A stretch of DNA of 37,033 bases from Marinicella gelatinilytica (GTDB lineage: Bacteria > Pseudomonadota > Gammaproteobacteria > Xanthomonadales > Marinicellaceae), in assembly GCF_026410405.1 (NCBI RefSeq), contig NZ_JAPMLN010000020.1:1-37033 (forward strand), given 5' to 3'. Shown piece after piece: positions 1-7,768 of the stretch. The notes beneath the pieces were generated by a model. The model ran no database searches, was not told the DNA's origin, and saw nothing but the letters and a program-made list of their open reading frames with translations. The translations under genes and the position numbers were made by a program. The number at the start of each line of letters is the position of its first letter. Positions within the stretch are counted from its first letter, which is position 1.

Positions 1-122
1 AGCCTCAAAAAGTAAATTTAAACAACAATAACTGCCATATCAAAAACTTTTAAGCCTACTTAAGTATCGGTTAAAAGTTCAGGTTACTAACAGCCAATTA
101 TTAATAAAAAAGCCTAAAAGCA

Positions 123-188
123 ACAAACCCCTGAAAAAAAACAGGGGTTTGTCATTAGTCTGAAGCGGCTGATTAAGCCGCTTTTTTT
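123..188 (+). terminator. Double hairpin, terminator-like, before minus-strand gene pair
   Basis: Two hairpins lie in tandem. The first has an 11-bp perfect stem (123-133 with 142-152) around an A8 loop. The second has an 8-bp stem (163-170 with 176-183) followed by a run of seven T on the plus strand (182-188), the usual form of a rho-independent terminator for a plus-strand transcript coming from left of the window. Read on the minus strand, the first hairpin is followed by a T-rich stretch, so it may also end the gene pair at 204-1023. Bases 1-122 hold no gene that I can support. Confidence 0.75.
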
Positions 189-203
189 GTGCTATATGAT
201 TGA

Positions 204-605
204 TTATTCAACTTTATAAACAATCGGCTTCCAGTCATCATGCTCTTTAGGGCGCGCATCATAAGCCAAATAATAGGTTTTGCCTGCCTCAACAGTTAAG
301 GTCAACTTATTTTCTCGGTCATCTAAACCTTTGCGATCTCTAATACTGAGATTGCTTTTTGCCATTTTACCGATTTGAGCTGACAGGGTTAATTCATATT
401 GACCCGGTTTTAACCAGACAGCATGGGCGCGAACCGGTACATTTTCACCATTGACTTCAACCAATTTAACTTGATACAACTGGCTGGCTTCACTGTAGTC
501 ACTGAGCACCACTTTGCCTGATGGCTCACTGGGTTTCGCAAAATCAAAAGCCAAGACTGCAAAGGGTAGTGATAAAGCTAATAATATTAATGTAATTTTT
601 TTCAT
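204..605 (-). CDS. Small secreted protein, paralogue 1
   Basis: A 133-residue protein of unrecognised family. Residues 1-19 are a typical Sec signal peptide (MKK, hydrophobic core, LAF), so it is probably periplasmic or outer-membrane associated. The mature part is short and beta-rich in appearance, with the phrases FAKPSEPSGK, RAHAVWLKPGQYELTL, KTYYLAYDAR and DWKPI near the end. The start is supported by a GAGGTGA ribosome site a few bases upstream. It lies 16 bases downstream of a paralogue of exactly the same length on the same strand, so the two are probably one transcript from a tandem duplication. The WLKPGxYELTL phrase resembles small PEGA-like or DUF2846-like beta modules, but I cannot assign a family. 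Function unknown. Confidence 0.8.
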   Translation of the reverse strand: MKKITLILLALSLPFAVLAFDFAKPSEPSGKVVLSDYSEASQLYQVKLVEVNGENVPVRAHAVWLKPGQYELTLSAQIGKMAKSNLSIRDRKGLDDRENKLTLTVEAGKTYYLAYDARPKEHDDWKPIVYKVE

Positions 606-621
606 AATTCACCTCGAATGA

Positions 622-1023
622 TCATTCAATTCTATAAGCAATGGGCTTCCAATCAAGAGAATCTTCGGCCCGCGCATCGTACGTTAAATAATAAGATTTA
701 CCTTCAACAACTTTAAAAGAGATAACTTCCAATTGTTGATCGGCGTTTCTTCGTTCTTTTAGACTCATGTGTTTTTTAGCATGGCCGTCAAGTTGGGGGG
801 CCAGTGTTAATTCATACTCACCCGGCTTTAACCAAACCGCATGGGCGCGCGTGGGAACATTTTGACCATTGACTGCCGTTAATTGCACCGGATAAAAAGA
901 CATATGAGGACCGGGTTCACTGAAAATGAGTTTACCCGAAGGTTCGCTTGGTTTGGCAAAATTAAATGCCAGCAAAGAAAAGGGTAAAGTTAAAGCGATA
1001 ACTGCAATCACTATTTTTTTCAT
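622..1023 (-). CDS. Small secreted protein, paralogue 2
   Basis: A 133-residue paralogue of the gene just downstream. It shares the signal peptide pattern (MKKIVIAVIALTLPFSLLAF), the FAKPSEPSGK phrase straight after cleavage, RAHAVWLKPGEYELTL in the middle and DWKPIAYRIE at the end. A longer reading starting at 1140 is open, but this start is preferred because a GAGG ribosome site lies about 6 bases before it and it places the signal peptide at the very N-terminus. The 108 bases to the divergent methyltransferase-like gene must carry both promoters. Function unknown; the secreted location is inferred from the signal peptide. Confidence 0.8.
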   Translation of the reverse strand: MKKIVIAVIALTLPFSLLAFNFAKPSEPSGKLIFSEPGPHMSFYPVQLTAVNGQNVPTRAHAVWLKPGEYELTLAPQLDGHAKKHMSLKERRNADQQLEVISFKVVEGKSYYLTYDARAEDSLDWKPIAYRIE

Positions 1024-1131
1024 GGTTAACCTCGTAATATTTTTAGTGGTTAATCTATAATACTGTTGTACACTGAATTTAAACTGAATCGTCAAGTTAA
1101 TTGAGACGAAACCATCTTTGGAGAGGAATTT

Positions 1132-1950
1132 ATGAAGCATTACACAAAATCAGCTGTTTTTTTTACCTTACTTATGACATCGGTTGTCTTGAGTGCACAA
1201 TCAACATCGTCGGACTTAGAACGGATTATTAACGGTGAACACCGTTCGGACAAAAACATTGCCCGTAATACGTTTCGACATCCGCAACAAACGTTAGAGT
1301 TCTTCGGTGTGCGACCTGATATGACTGTGGTTGAATTGTGGCCTGGAGGTGGTTGGTACACAGAAATATTAGCCCCATATTTGGCTGCAGAAGGGCAATT
1401 AATCGCCGCCCATTTTGATGCCGATTCAGGTGTTGAATATTATCAAAAATCACGTCAGTCTTTTGATAAAAAAATGGCGGAAAATCCGATCTACAGTAAA
1501 GTTCAAACCATTAACTTTAACCCCGGTGTAACTGATTTATCGGTGCATAATGGCCAAGCAGATGCGGTGTTAACTTTCCGTAGCTTACATAACTGGTTAG
1601 GTGCTGAAAAATTGGATGCCGTGCTCAGTGATGTTTACGGTATGTTAAAGCCGGGGGGTGTTTTTGGGGTGGTTGAACATCGCGCTGATGGCAAAGCTGA
1701 TATTGATCCCAGGGCAAAAAAAGGTTATGTTAATCAAGGCTATGCCATTCAACGCATTGAAGCGGCCGGTTTTAAATTAGTGGATATCAGTGAAATCAAT
1801 GCCAATCCAAAGGATACGGCTGATCACCCCGATGGTGTATGGAATTTGCTGCCGTCTTTGCGGGTTCCTGAAGGCGCAGATGAAGATGCTTATAAAAGTA
1901 TCGGTGAATCTGATCGCTTTACGTTAAAATTCATTAAGCCCGAAGCCTAA
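1132..1950 (+). CDS. Exported class I SAM-methyltransferase-like protein (COG4798 type)
   Basis: A 272-residue protein. Residues 1-22 form a signal peptide (MKHYTKSAVFF... VLSAQ). The rest is a Rossmann methyltransferase fold of the kind annotated as predicted methyltransferase COG4798: the SAM-binding motif I appears as VVELWPGGGWYTEIL near residues 65-80, followed by ADAVLTFRSLHNW (motif II region) and a MLKPGGVFGVVEHR segment (motif III). GAGAGGAA upstream supports the start. Methyltransferases need cytoplasmic SAM, so a cleavable export signal is odd, but members of this family often carry one. Substrate unknown. It is divergent from the small secreted paralogues and convergent with the envC-like gene, 14 bases away. 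Confidence 0.8.
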   Translation: MKHYTKSAVFFTLLMTSVVLSAQSTSSDLERIINGEHRSDKNIARNTFRHPQQTLEFFGVRPDMTVVELWPGGGWYTEILAPYLAAEGQLIAAHFDADSGVEYYQKSRQSFDKKMAENPIYSKVQTINFNPGVTDLSVHNGQADAVLTFRSLHNWLGAEKLDAVLSDVYGMLKPGGVFGVVEHRADGKADIDPRAKKGYVNQGYAIQRIEAAGFKLVDISEINANPKDTADHPDGVWNLLPSLRVPEGADEDAYKSIGESDRFTLKFIKPEA

Positions 1951-1964
1951 GATAAGTAATCGGA

Positions 1965-3113
1965 TTAAGATGATTTTAGCCAAGGTTCGGGGTTTTCAGG
2001 TTTAGCCTGCTTTCGAATTTCGAAATAAACCCCACTTTGGCTGATGTTGCCGGATTGCCCGGCGGTGGCGATGTCTTGACCCGATTGTACCCAGTCACCC
2101 ACTTCCACCAAAAGAGATTGGTTGTGACCATATAAACTCATGTAGTCATCACCATGATCAATAACCACCAATAGCCCATAACCGCGCAGCCAATCGGCGA
2201 AAGCCACCCGACCGTAAGCGCTGGCTTTTATGACTTGACCCGATTGGCCCGACACAACAATACCGTCCCAGCGACTGTGTCCAGCCCGCAAACTGCCAAA
2301 ACGACGAATGATGTCACCACCTAATGGTTTGACCAATCGCCCTTTAAGTGAAGAAAATTGGGCGTTTTGTCCTAAATCATCAGGTAAATCATCGAGTAAT
2401 TGACTGATTTCACTCAATAGCTGGTTGAGCCTTTCTCGGTCTTGATTGAGCGACTCGCTTTCACTTTGGTATTCGGCAATGGTGGTGCGTAAATTGCTCA
2501 ACACCTGAGCGCGCTGTTGCTTTTGCGCCATCAGTTCGTCTTGCGCCATCTGTAACTCGTTTTGTTGCGATTTCAATTGTTGGTTTTTAACTTCAGTCTG
2601 ACGTTGAATTTGTGATAATTGACCTATTTGTTGTGCAATGTTCTCGATTAAACCATACAGTCGATGCTGGAGAAATTTAATTTGATGTTGGGTAATGTCT
2701 GCTGAGCGATTATCTTGACTGAGCAAGATTGTTTTGAGAAAGCGATCATGGCTGATATAAATATGTAATCGCAATAGTTCTGCCATTTGTTGTTTTTGAC
2801 TGGCTATGCTGTCTTTTAAGCCGGTAATCTGTTGGCCTAAAGCGGCCATTTGTTGTTCTGTGACTGCAATGTTGTTTTCGGTGTTACGAATGAGTTTGCC
2901 TTGGGCATTGATTAACTGATCCTGACGTTCTAATTCAGTCAATAATTTGGCTTCTTCTCCTCGGGCAGAGTTAAGGGCAGATGTTAATTCCCCTAAACGT
3001 GATTTAATGCCCTCAAGCTGCGCATTAATGGCGGTTTCATCCGGTGTTTGTGCGATCAAAGCCGGTAGATATAAAGCACACAATACAATGGTTATGAAAA
3101 AACGAGTTGGCAT
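1965..3113 (-). CDS. envC: EnvC-like murein hydrolase activator (coiled coil + degenerate LytM)
   Basis: A 382-residue periplasmic protein that in EnvC relatives activates the amidases AmiA and AmiB at the division septum. Residues 1-22 are a signal peptide. A long coiled coil, rich in Q, L and E, fills about residues 25-240. A C-terminal LytM/M23 domain follows (about 260-380). The domain looks catalytically dead: the second zinc motif HFEIR is YFEIR here, as in E. coli EnvC, and the first is HSRWDG. I chose the ATG at 3113 over an upstream TTG (3149) because it puts the signal peptide at the N-terminus. Position beside the rhodanese-secB-gpsA block matches the enterobacterial neighbourhood, where gpmM lies between; gpmM is absent here. 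Confidence 0.85.
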   Translation of the reverse strand: MPTRFFITIVLCALYLPALIAQTPDETAINAQLEGIKSRLGELTSALNSARGEEAKLLTELERQDQLINAQGKLIRNTENNIAVTEQQMAALGQQITGLKDSIASQKQQMAELLRLHIYISHDRFLKTILLSQDNRSADITQHQIKFLQHRLYGLIENIAQQIGQLSQIQRQTEVKNQQLKSQQNELQMAQDELMAQKQQRAQVLSNLRTTIAEYQSESESLNQDRERLNQLLSEISQLLDDLPDDLGQNAQFSSLKGRLVKPLGGDIIRRFGSLRAGHSRWDGIVVSGQSGQVIKASAYGRVAFADWLRGYGLLVVIDHGDDYMSLYGHNQSLLVEVGDWVQSGQDIATAGQSGNISQSGVYFEIRKQAKPENPEPWLKSS

Positions 3114-3261
3114 GTTAAAGCAGATAAACAAAAGGGTTATAATTAACAATTATAGTTTGGATCATCTGATTTGCCCACAAATGAGCCGTAAATCGCGCTA
3201 TTTAATAATCAATTGATGAAATTCATTTGTGCATTTGAGTTAATAATAACAGCATTAACAC

Positions 3262-3289
3262 TTGATTTTTGTGGGTCATCCCTTATATT
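3262..3289 (+). promoter_or_regulatory. Candidate sigma70 promoter for yibN-secB-gpsA
   Basis: TTGATT (3262-3267) and TATATT (3284-3289) are separated by 16 bases, and the -10 box lies 29 bases before the rhodanese start. This is the best sigma70-type match in the 205-base divergent region between the envC-like gene and yibN. Position and box quality are the only evidence. Confidence 0.4.
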
Positions 3290-3318
3290 GACTGTTTTCA
3301 ATTTTCAGGTGTTAACTG

Positions 3319-3744
3319 ATGTCTCAATTAGCTGAATTTACCGGCAATCACCCTTTTTTAGTGATGGCTTTTTTGATTGTCGCTTTTTTGTTTTTTTGGA
3401 CTGTACTGAAAGAGCAAAGTAGTCAATTGAAAAACATTAACTCAGATCAGTTAACACGATTGGTTAATCAACAAAACGCCTTGTTGGTTGACACCCGTTC
3501 GGCAGAGGATTTTGCTGCCGGGCATATTGTTAATGCCCACAATATTCCAATGGCTGAAATTGATCAAGCCGCAAAGAAATTGTCAAAAGGCAAAAAAAGA
3601 CCGGTGGTGGTTTATTGCCGCAGTGGTCGATCGTCTATGAAGGCCTGCCAACAACTTGAAAAACAAGGATTTGAACAGATTTTTAACCTGAAAGGCGGCA
3701 TCAATGCATGGGTCAATGACAAATTGCCATTAAATAAGGCGTAA
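3319..3744 (+). CDS. yibN: Membrane-anchored rhodanese-domain protein (YibN type)
   Basis: A 141-residue protein with one N-terminal membrane segment (about residues 12-30) followed by a rhodanese sulfurtransferase domain facing the cytoplasm. The active-site loop is YCRSGRS with the persulfide-carrying cysteine at residue 100, and the upstream DTRSAEDFAAGHI phrase is typical. It heads a block with secB and gpsA, as YibN does in enterobacteria; the glutaredoxin gene grxC, which usually sits between yibN and secB, is missing. The physiological sulfur acceptor of this family is not clear from the sequence. Confidence 0.9.
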   Translation: MSQLAEFTGNHPFLVMAFLIVAFLFFWTVLKEQSSQLKNINSDQLTRLVNQQNALLVDTRSAEDFAAGHIVNAHNIPMAEIDQAAKKLSKGKKRPVVVYCRSGRSSMKACQQLEKQGFEQIFNLKGGINAWVNDKLPLNKA

Positions 3745-3788
3745 CAAGATTTTTTTAAATATCTATTCACTCAACAGGAACTATTTAT

Positions 3789-4274
3789 ATGACTGAAGAA
3801 AATAAACAAGCTGCTAATGCAGAAAATAACGGCCCAAAAATGGCTTTTCAAAAAATTTATATCAAAGACGTGTCATTTGAGGCGCCGAATGCACCCCAGG
3901 TGTTCCAGGAGCAAGGTCAGCCAAATATTAAATTGAACTTGAATCAAAAGGTCGATAAATTGGATGGTAATACTTATGAAGTGACTTTAACGGCCACCGT
4001 AACTTGTGAAGTGAATGAAAAAAATGCGTACTTAGCTGAAGTGGCACAAGCGGGCATTTTCTCCATGGAGAATTTTGAAGAGCAAGCACTACACCAGACC
4101 TTAGGTATCTATTGTCCCAATGTATTATTCCCCTATGTGCGCCAACAGGTGAGTGATTTGATTACTGCCGGTGGTTTCCAGCCTTTGTTGTTACAGCCGG
4201 TTAATTTTGAACAAATGTATCAACAACAAATGCAACAAGCACAACAACAAGCCGCTTCAGAAACCAAACAATAA
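3789..4274 (+). CDS. secB: Protein-export chaperone SecB
   Basis: A 161-residue SecB, the cytosolic tetrameric chaperone that holds preproteins unfolded and delivers them to SecA. Typical features are the IYIKDVSFEAPNAP start of the first strand, LNLNQKV, and the GIYCPNVLFPYVRQQVSDL helix with GGFQPLLLQPVNF after it. The C-terminus is Q-rich, as in many gammaproteobacterial SecB proteins. An AGGAA ribosome site lies upstream. The stop codon overlaps the gpsA start by one base, so the two are translationally coupled; the same order is conserved in E. coli. Confidence 0.97.
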   Translation: MTEENKQAANAENNGPKMAFQKIYIKDVSFEAPNAPQVFQEQGQPNIKLNLNQKVDKLDGNTYEVTLTATVTCEVNEKNAYLAEVAQAGIFSMENFEEQALHQTLGIYCPNVLFPYVRQQVSDLITAGGFQPLLLQPVNFEQMYQQQMQQAQQQAASETKQ

Positions 4275-5260
4275 TGCGTTTTGCGGTACTTGGTGCCGGT
4301 TCCTGGGGGACGGCCTTAGCCATACAGTTGGCGCAAAATAATCCCACTGTATTGTGGGGCCGTGACGCAGAAAAAATGGCTGCCATGAAGCAATCCGGGT
4401 GTAATCAGTTTTATTTACCTGATTACCCGTTTCCGGCCAATTTAACGGTTGAACAGGATTTGCAACAAGCCATCAACAGCTGCGAGGCGGTGTTGGTGGT
4501 TTGTCCTTCCCATGCATTTGGTGAAATACTGTGCTTAATTAAGCCGTTGCTCAATGGTCGCCCCGTGGCTTGGGCCAGTAAAGGTTTTGAGCCGGGTACC
4601 GGTCGGTTCTTGCACCAAGTGGCCGCAGAAATTTTAGGCGATCAGGTGCCCACGGCTTTAATCACCGGCCCATCTTTTGCCAAAGATGTGGCAGCCGGTA
4701 AACCCACATTAGTGGCTGTAGCGTCAAAACACCCTGAGTTTGCCGAAAAAGTAGCCAACGCGCTTCACAGCGAAACTTTTCGGGTTTACATGTCCACCGA
4801 TATTATTGGTGCTGAGTTGGGCGGCGCGGTTAAGAATGTATTGGCGCTGGCCACCGGCATTGCTGATGGTATGCAATTAGGTGATAACACCCGAGCGGCA
4901 TTAATTACCCGCGGCATGGCGGAAATGATGCGACTTGGACAAGTGTTGGGTGTTCGCAGCGAAACCTTGATGGGTTTGTCAGGTTTAGGCGATTTGGTAC
5001 TGACATCGACTGGTGATTTATCGCGAAATCGGCGTATGGGCTTGGCTTTGGGGCAAGGCAAAACCATTGCTCAAGCTAAACAAAACATTGGCCAAGTGGT
5101 GGAAGGTATTGGCACCACCGATGAAGTGATGCGTCTGGCTCGTCGTCATCAGGTGGAGATGCCCATTACTGAACATGTATGGAAAGTGGTGCATGGTGAA
5201 ATGACCACCGAAGAAGCGCTCTCGGCGCTAATGGGACGTGACCTCAGACCGGAATTTTAA
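4274..5260 (+). CDS. gpsA: NAD(P)+-dependent glycerol-3-phosphate dehydrogenase
   Basis: A 328-residue enzyme reducing dihydroxyacetone phosphate to sn-glycerol 3-phosphate, the backbone for phospholipids. The dinucleotide-binding GAGSWG motif is at residues 7-12, ITGPSFAKDVA near 130-140 and the catalytic lysine at 187 in GAVKN. Length is normal for the family. It starts in the last base of the secB stop codon. The gene's 3' end contains the first arm of a terminator-like hairpin. Confidence 0.97.
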   Translation: MRFAVLGAGSWGTALAIQLAQNNPTVLWGRDAEKMAAMKQSGCNQFYLPDYPFPANLTVEQDLQQAINSCEAVLVVCPSHAFGEILCLIKPLLNGRPVAWASKGFEPGTGRFLHQVAAEILGDQVPTALITGPSFAKDVAAGKPTLVAVASKHPEFAEKVANALHSETFRVYMSTDIIGAELGGAVKNVLALATGIADGMQLGDNTRAALITRGMAEMMRLGQVLGVRSETLMGLSGLGDLVLTSTGDLSRNRRMGLALGQGKTIAQAKQNIGQVVEGIGTTDEVMRLARRHQVEMPITEHVWKVVHGEMTTEEALSALMGRDLRPEF

Positions 5261-5278
5261 CTTTAATTTCCGGTCTTT
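5246..5278 (+). terminator. Hairpin at gpsA end, possible shared terminator
   Basis: A perfect 9-bp stem (5246-5254 with 5268-5276) with a 13-base loop spans the gpsA stop codon and is followed by a short T run. The convergent SRPBCC gene ends at 5306, so the hairpin may stop transcription from both sides. The T tract is short, hence moderate confidence. Confidence 0.5.
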
Positions 5279-5305
5279 GATAAATTCCTGAATTCATTCA
5301 GTTTA

Positions 5306-6349
5306 TTATTGTACTGTCTTAACCGGTTGGTAGATATGGGTTACCAATTCAGCTTCACTGACTTGTGAAGGGTCATTGATATAAACTTCCCAAGGCGCTC
5401 CGGTAGCCACTAATCCATGCTCTTGTAAATAGGCATCAATAACTTCATACGACTTTTCTGCCTGTGAATAAGACCCTAGTTGTTCATACTTAACCACTTG
5501 GCCACCAGCTAATTGACCTAATTGTAATTCGCCCGTGACGCCGGACAGGCCGTTGACATTGACACCGATGGCAGCATCAATTCTCCAAGAACCAAATCCA
5601 CCTTCGACATCAGCCCCCACTTGCTGATAAATGGCCATTGGTGAGGTGGCTGCCTCTAATTGGTTGCGTTCCATAAACATCATAATCTGATTAAAAGCAG
5701 AACTTAATTGACCACTAATTTCACTTTGGCTGTTGACTTCTATGGGAATAAATAAGATGTTTTGATTAGCGGTGGTGTCTTCACTGACAGCTGAAAAATC
5801 ATATTCAGGTTGTGACTCAACCACTTCTTTCAGCTTTTGTAACCCTTGCTCGTATTGCGGTCCTAACATGCCATCCAACATGCTGCCGACATAGCGACCT
5901 AAAATGTCACCGTCAAAATCAGTCTCATAAATCCATTCAACTTTTGTGGTATCTTCATCGATTGGAGTCAGTCGATAGGTGGTGTGTGACACCGCATTGT
6001 CCTTGGATTTGAAAACCGTTTTGGTTTTAACAAGTTTGTTTTCAACGGTTTCAACGATGGTTTGTACGCCACTGCCGATGGATTGATTCCCGGACCAGGT
6101 CATTTGTGAACCAACCCCTGTTTCGGGTCCTTGGAAAGTGAATTCGGCATCAGGATCCATTTTCGGCCAAGGTGACCACTGGTTGAAGTTATGCATGGAA
6201 TTAACGGTTTTATAGACCACTTTGACAGGTCGATCGATGGTGGTTTCGCGACTGACTGTAACCTCATCTTTTAAGAGAAACAGGCCGTAAGCGTAAAATC
6301 CGATAATTAAAAATAATAAAGCAAAAAATAAATATTTAAAAACCCGCAT
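5306..6349 (-). CDS. Membrane-anchored SRPBCC protein with GyrI-like C-terminal domain
   Basis: A 347-residue protein. Residues 5-27 form a membrane anchor. An SRPBCC/START-like ligand-binding domain follows (about 35-185; TTIDRPVKVVYKTVNSMHNFNQWSPW opening in two parts, typical of the polyketide cyclase/dehydrase type). The C-terminal part (about 200-345) resembles the GyrI-like or AraC effector-binding fold, with paired YEVIDAYLQEHGL and PWEVYINDP phrases. SRPBCC plus GyrI-like fusions are known in proteobacteria, but their ligands are not. AGGATATTCC just upstream supports the start. It stands alone, convergent with gpsA and divergent from rmuC. Confidence 0.8.
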   Translation of the reverse strand: MRVFKYLFFALLFLIIGFYAYGLFLLKDEVTVSRETTIDRPVKVVYKTVNSMHNFNQWSPWPKMDPDAEFTFQGPETGVGSQMTWSGNQSIGSGVQTIVETVENKLVKTKTVFKSKDNAVSHTTYRLTPIDEDTTKVEWIYETDFDGDILGRYVGSMLDGMLGPQYEQGLQKLKEVVESQPEYDFSAVSEDTTANQNILFIPIEVNSQSEISGQLSSAFNQIMMFMERNQLEAATSPMAIYQQVGADVEGGFGSWRIDAAIGVNVNGLSGVTGELQLGQLAGGQVVKYEQLGSYSQAEKSYEVIDAYLQEHGLVATGAPWEVYINDPSQVSEAELVTHIYQPVKTVQ

Positions 6350-6394
6350 TGGAATATCCTTTGTTTTTTATGGGTGTAATGATAGCATAAGCGC

Positions 6395-7768
6395 ATGCAA
6401 AGCCTGATAAATTTTACCCTTGAAAATCCTGTTCTAAGCATGGTTTTAGCTTTTCTGATGGGATTAACAGCATCCTTATTTGTGTGGTACCTAAATCACC
6501 GTAAACAGCAGCAAGATAATCGATTTATTGAACAACAATTGATCAATGCTCAGCAAGAAAATAAAGAGCTTATTGACAACCACCTCCAATTAAACCGCCA
6601 ACAAGCTGAGCTCGGTGAGCGTTTAAAGCAAATGCAAAAATCTGTGATTGAAGGTGAACAGTTTGAACGCCAATATTATGATTTAAAAAATCAAATGGCC
6701 GGCTATAAAGCGCGCTTAGAAGAGCAGCAAAACAAAGTCCGTGAGCAAGCTGAATTTATCAAAAATTCAGGCCAGCAATTAGCCAACCAATTTAGTCATA
6801 TCGGGCAAAAAATTCTCGATGAAAAGGGGCAGAAATTCACCCGTTTAAATCAGGAATCTTTGTCTAATTTGGTTAATCCTCTGAAGCTGCAGTTAACTGA
6901 GTTTCAGAATCTGATTAACACCACAGCCAGCCGCCAAACAGAACAGCAAGCCAGTTTAAAGACTGAGATTAAAAACATTCAAAAATTAAATACTCTGTTA
7001 TCAGAACAAGCAGAAAACTTAACCAAGGCACTGACCGCACAGAGTAAAGTGCAGGGTAGTTGGGGCGAATTGGTGCTAAAACGGATATTAGAAACTGCGG
7101 GTTTGGTACTTGGACGCGAGTTTGAAACTGAGCGTAGTTTTAACCAAAACGGTCAGCGGTTTCGGCCGGATGTCTTAATTCATCTTCCCGATGATAAGCA
7201 ACTGGTGATTGATGCCAAAGTTTCGCTGACAGCTTATGAGCGCATGGTTAATGCCACAGATGATACCACCCACGCCAGTGAGCTGCAGCAACACGTCAGT
7301 AGTCTTAAAAATCACATCAAGCAATTAGCCGATAAGAATTATGCCGATATTGAGGACTTGAATACCTTAGGTTTCGTGGTGATGTTTGTGCCGGTAGAAG
7401 GCGCATTAATGACAGCGCTGCAACATGATCCGGGCCTGTTAGAACAGGCTTATAATAAGAATGTTATTCCGTTATCGGCATCAGGTCTGTTGGTGACATT
7501 GCGAACAGTTATGCGTCTGTGGCAATTTGAAAAGCAAAATAAAAATGCCCAAGAAATAGCTAATCGTGCCGGTTTATTGATAGATAAGTTTACTGGTCTT
7601 TTAGATGACTTTAAAGACATTAAAGATCGCTTAGACCAGGCGCAATCTGCTTGGGCAAAAGCTGATAATAAATTGTCAGATGGTCATGGTAACTTAATCA
7701 GACAAGCACATCAGCTCAGCGAACTGGGCGCAAGACACAGTAAAGCTTTACCTAAGTTAGAGGATTAA
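6395..7768 (+). CDS. rmuC: RmuC family protein
   Basis: A 457-residue RmuC. A membrane segment lies at about residues 12-31, a long Q/E/K-rich coiled coil at about 35-200, and the conserved RmuC nuclease-like domain at about 210-410, with GSWGELVLKRILE, RFRPDVLIHLPDDKQLVIDAKVSL split over residues 245-275 and VPVEGA. RmuC limits inversions and rearrangements at inverted repeats in E. coli; a DNA-cleaving role is inferred from its restriction-endonuclease-like fold. The stop codon overlaps, tail to tail, by four bases with the stop of the RND gene. Confidence 0.93.
   Translation: MQSLINFTLENPVLSMVLAFLMGLTASLFVWYLNHRKQQQDNRFIEQQLINAQQENKELIDNHLQLNRQQAELGERLKQMQKSVIEGEQFERQYYDLKNQMAGYKARLEEQQNKVREQAEFIKNSGQQLANQFSHIGQKILDEKGQKFTRLNQESLSNLVNPLKLQLTEFQNLINTTASRQTEQQASLKTEIKNIQKLNTLLSEQAENLTKALTAQSKVQGSWGELVLKRILETAGLVLGREFETERSFNQNGQRFRPDVLIHLPDDKQLVIDAKVSLTAYERMVNATDDTTHASELQQHVSSLKNHIKQLADKNYADIEDLNTLGFVVMFVPVEGALMTALQHDPGLLEQAYNKNVIPLSASGLLVTLRTVMRLWQFEKQNKNAQEIANRAGLLIDKFTGLLDDFKDIKDRLDQAQSAWAKADNKLSDGHGNLIRQAHQLSELGARHSKALPKLED

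Noticed and set aside
1-122. Possible last codons of an upstream gene (in-frame stop at 13-15)
   Set aside because: Only four codons are inside the window, so nothing can be supported beyond the terminator at 163-188.
2947-3216. Plus-strand 89-codon frame across the envC-like start
   Set aside because: It is mostly antisense to the envC coding region and its signal peptide, with no ribosome site and no similarity.
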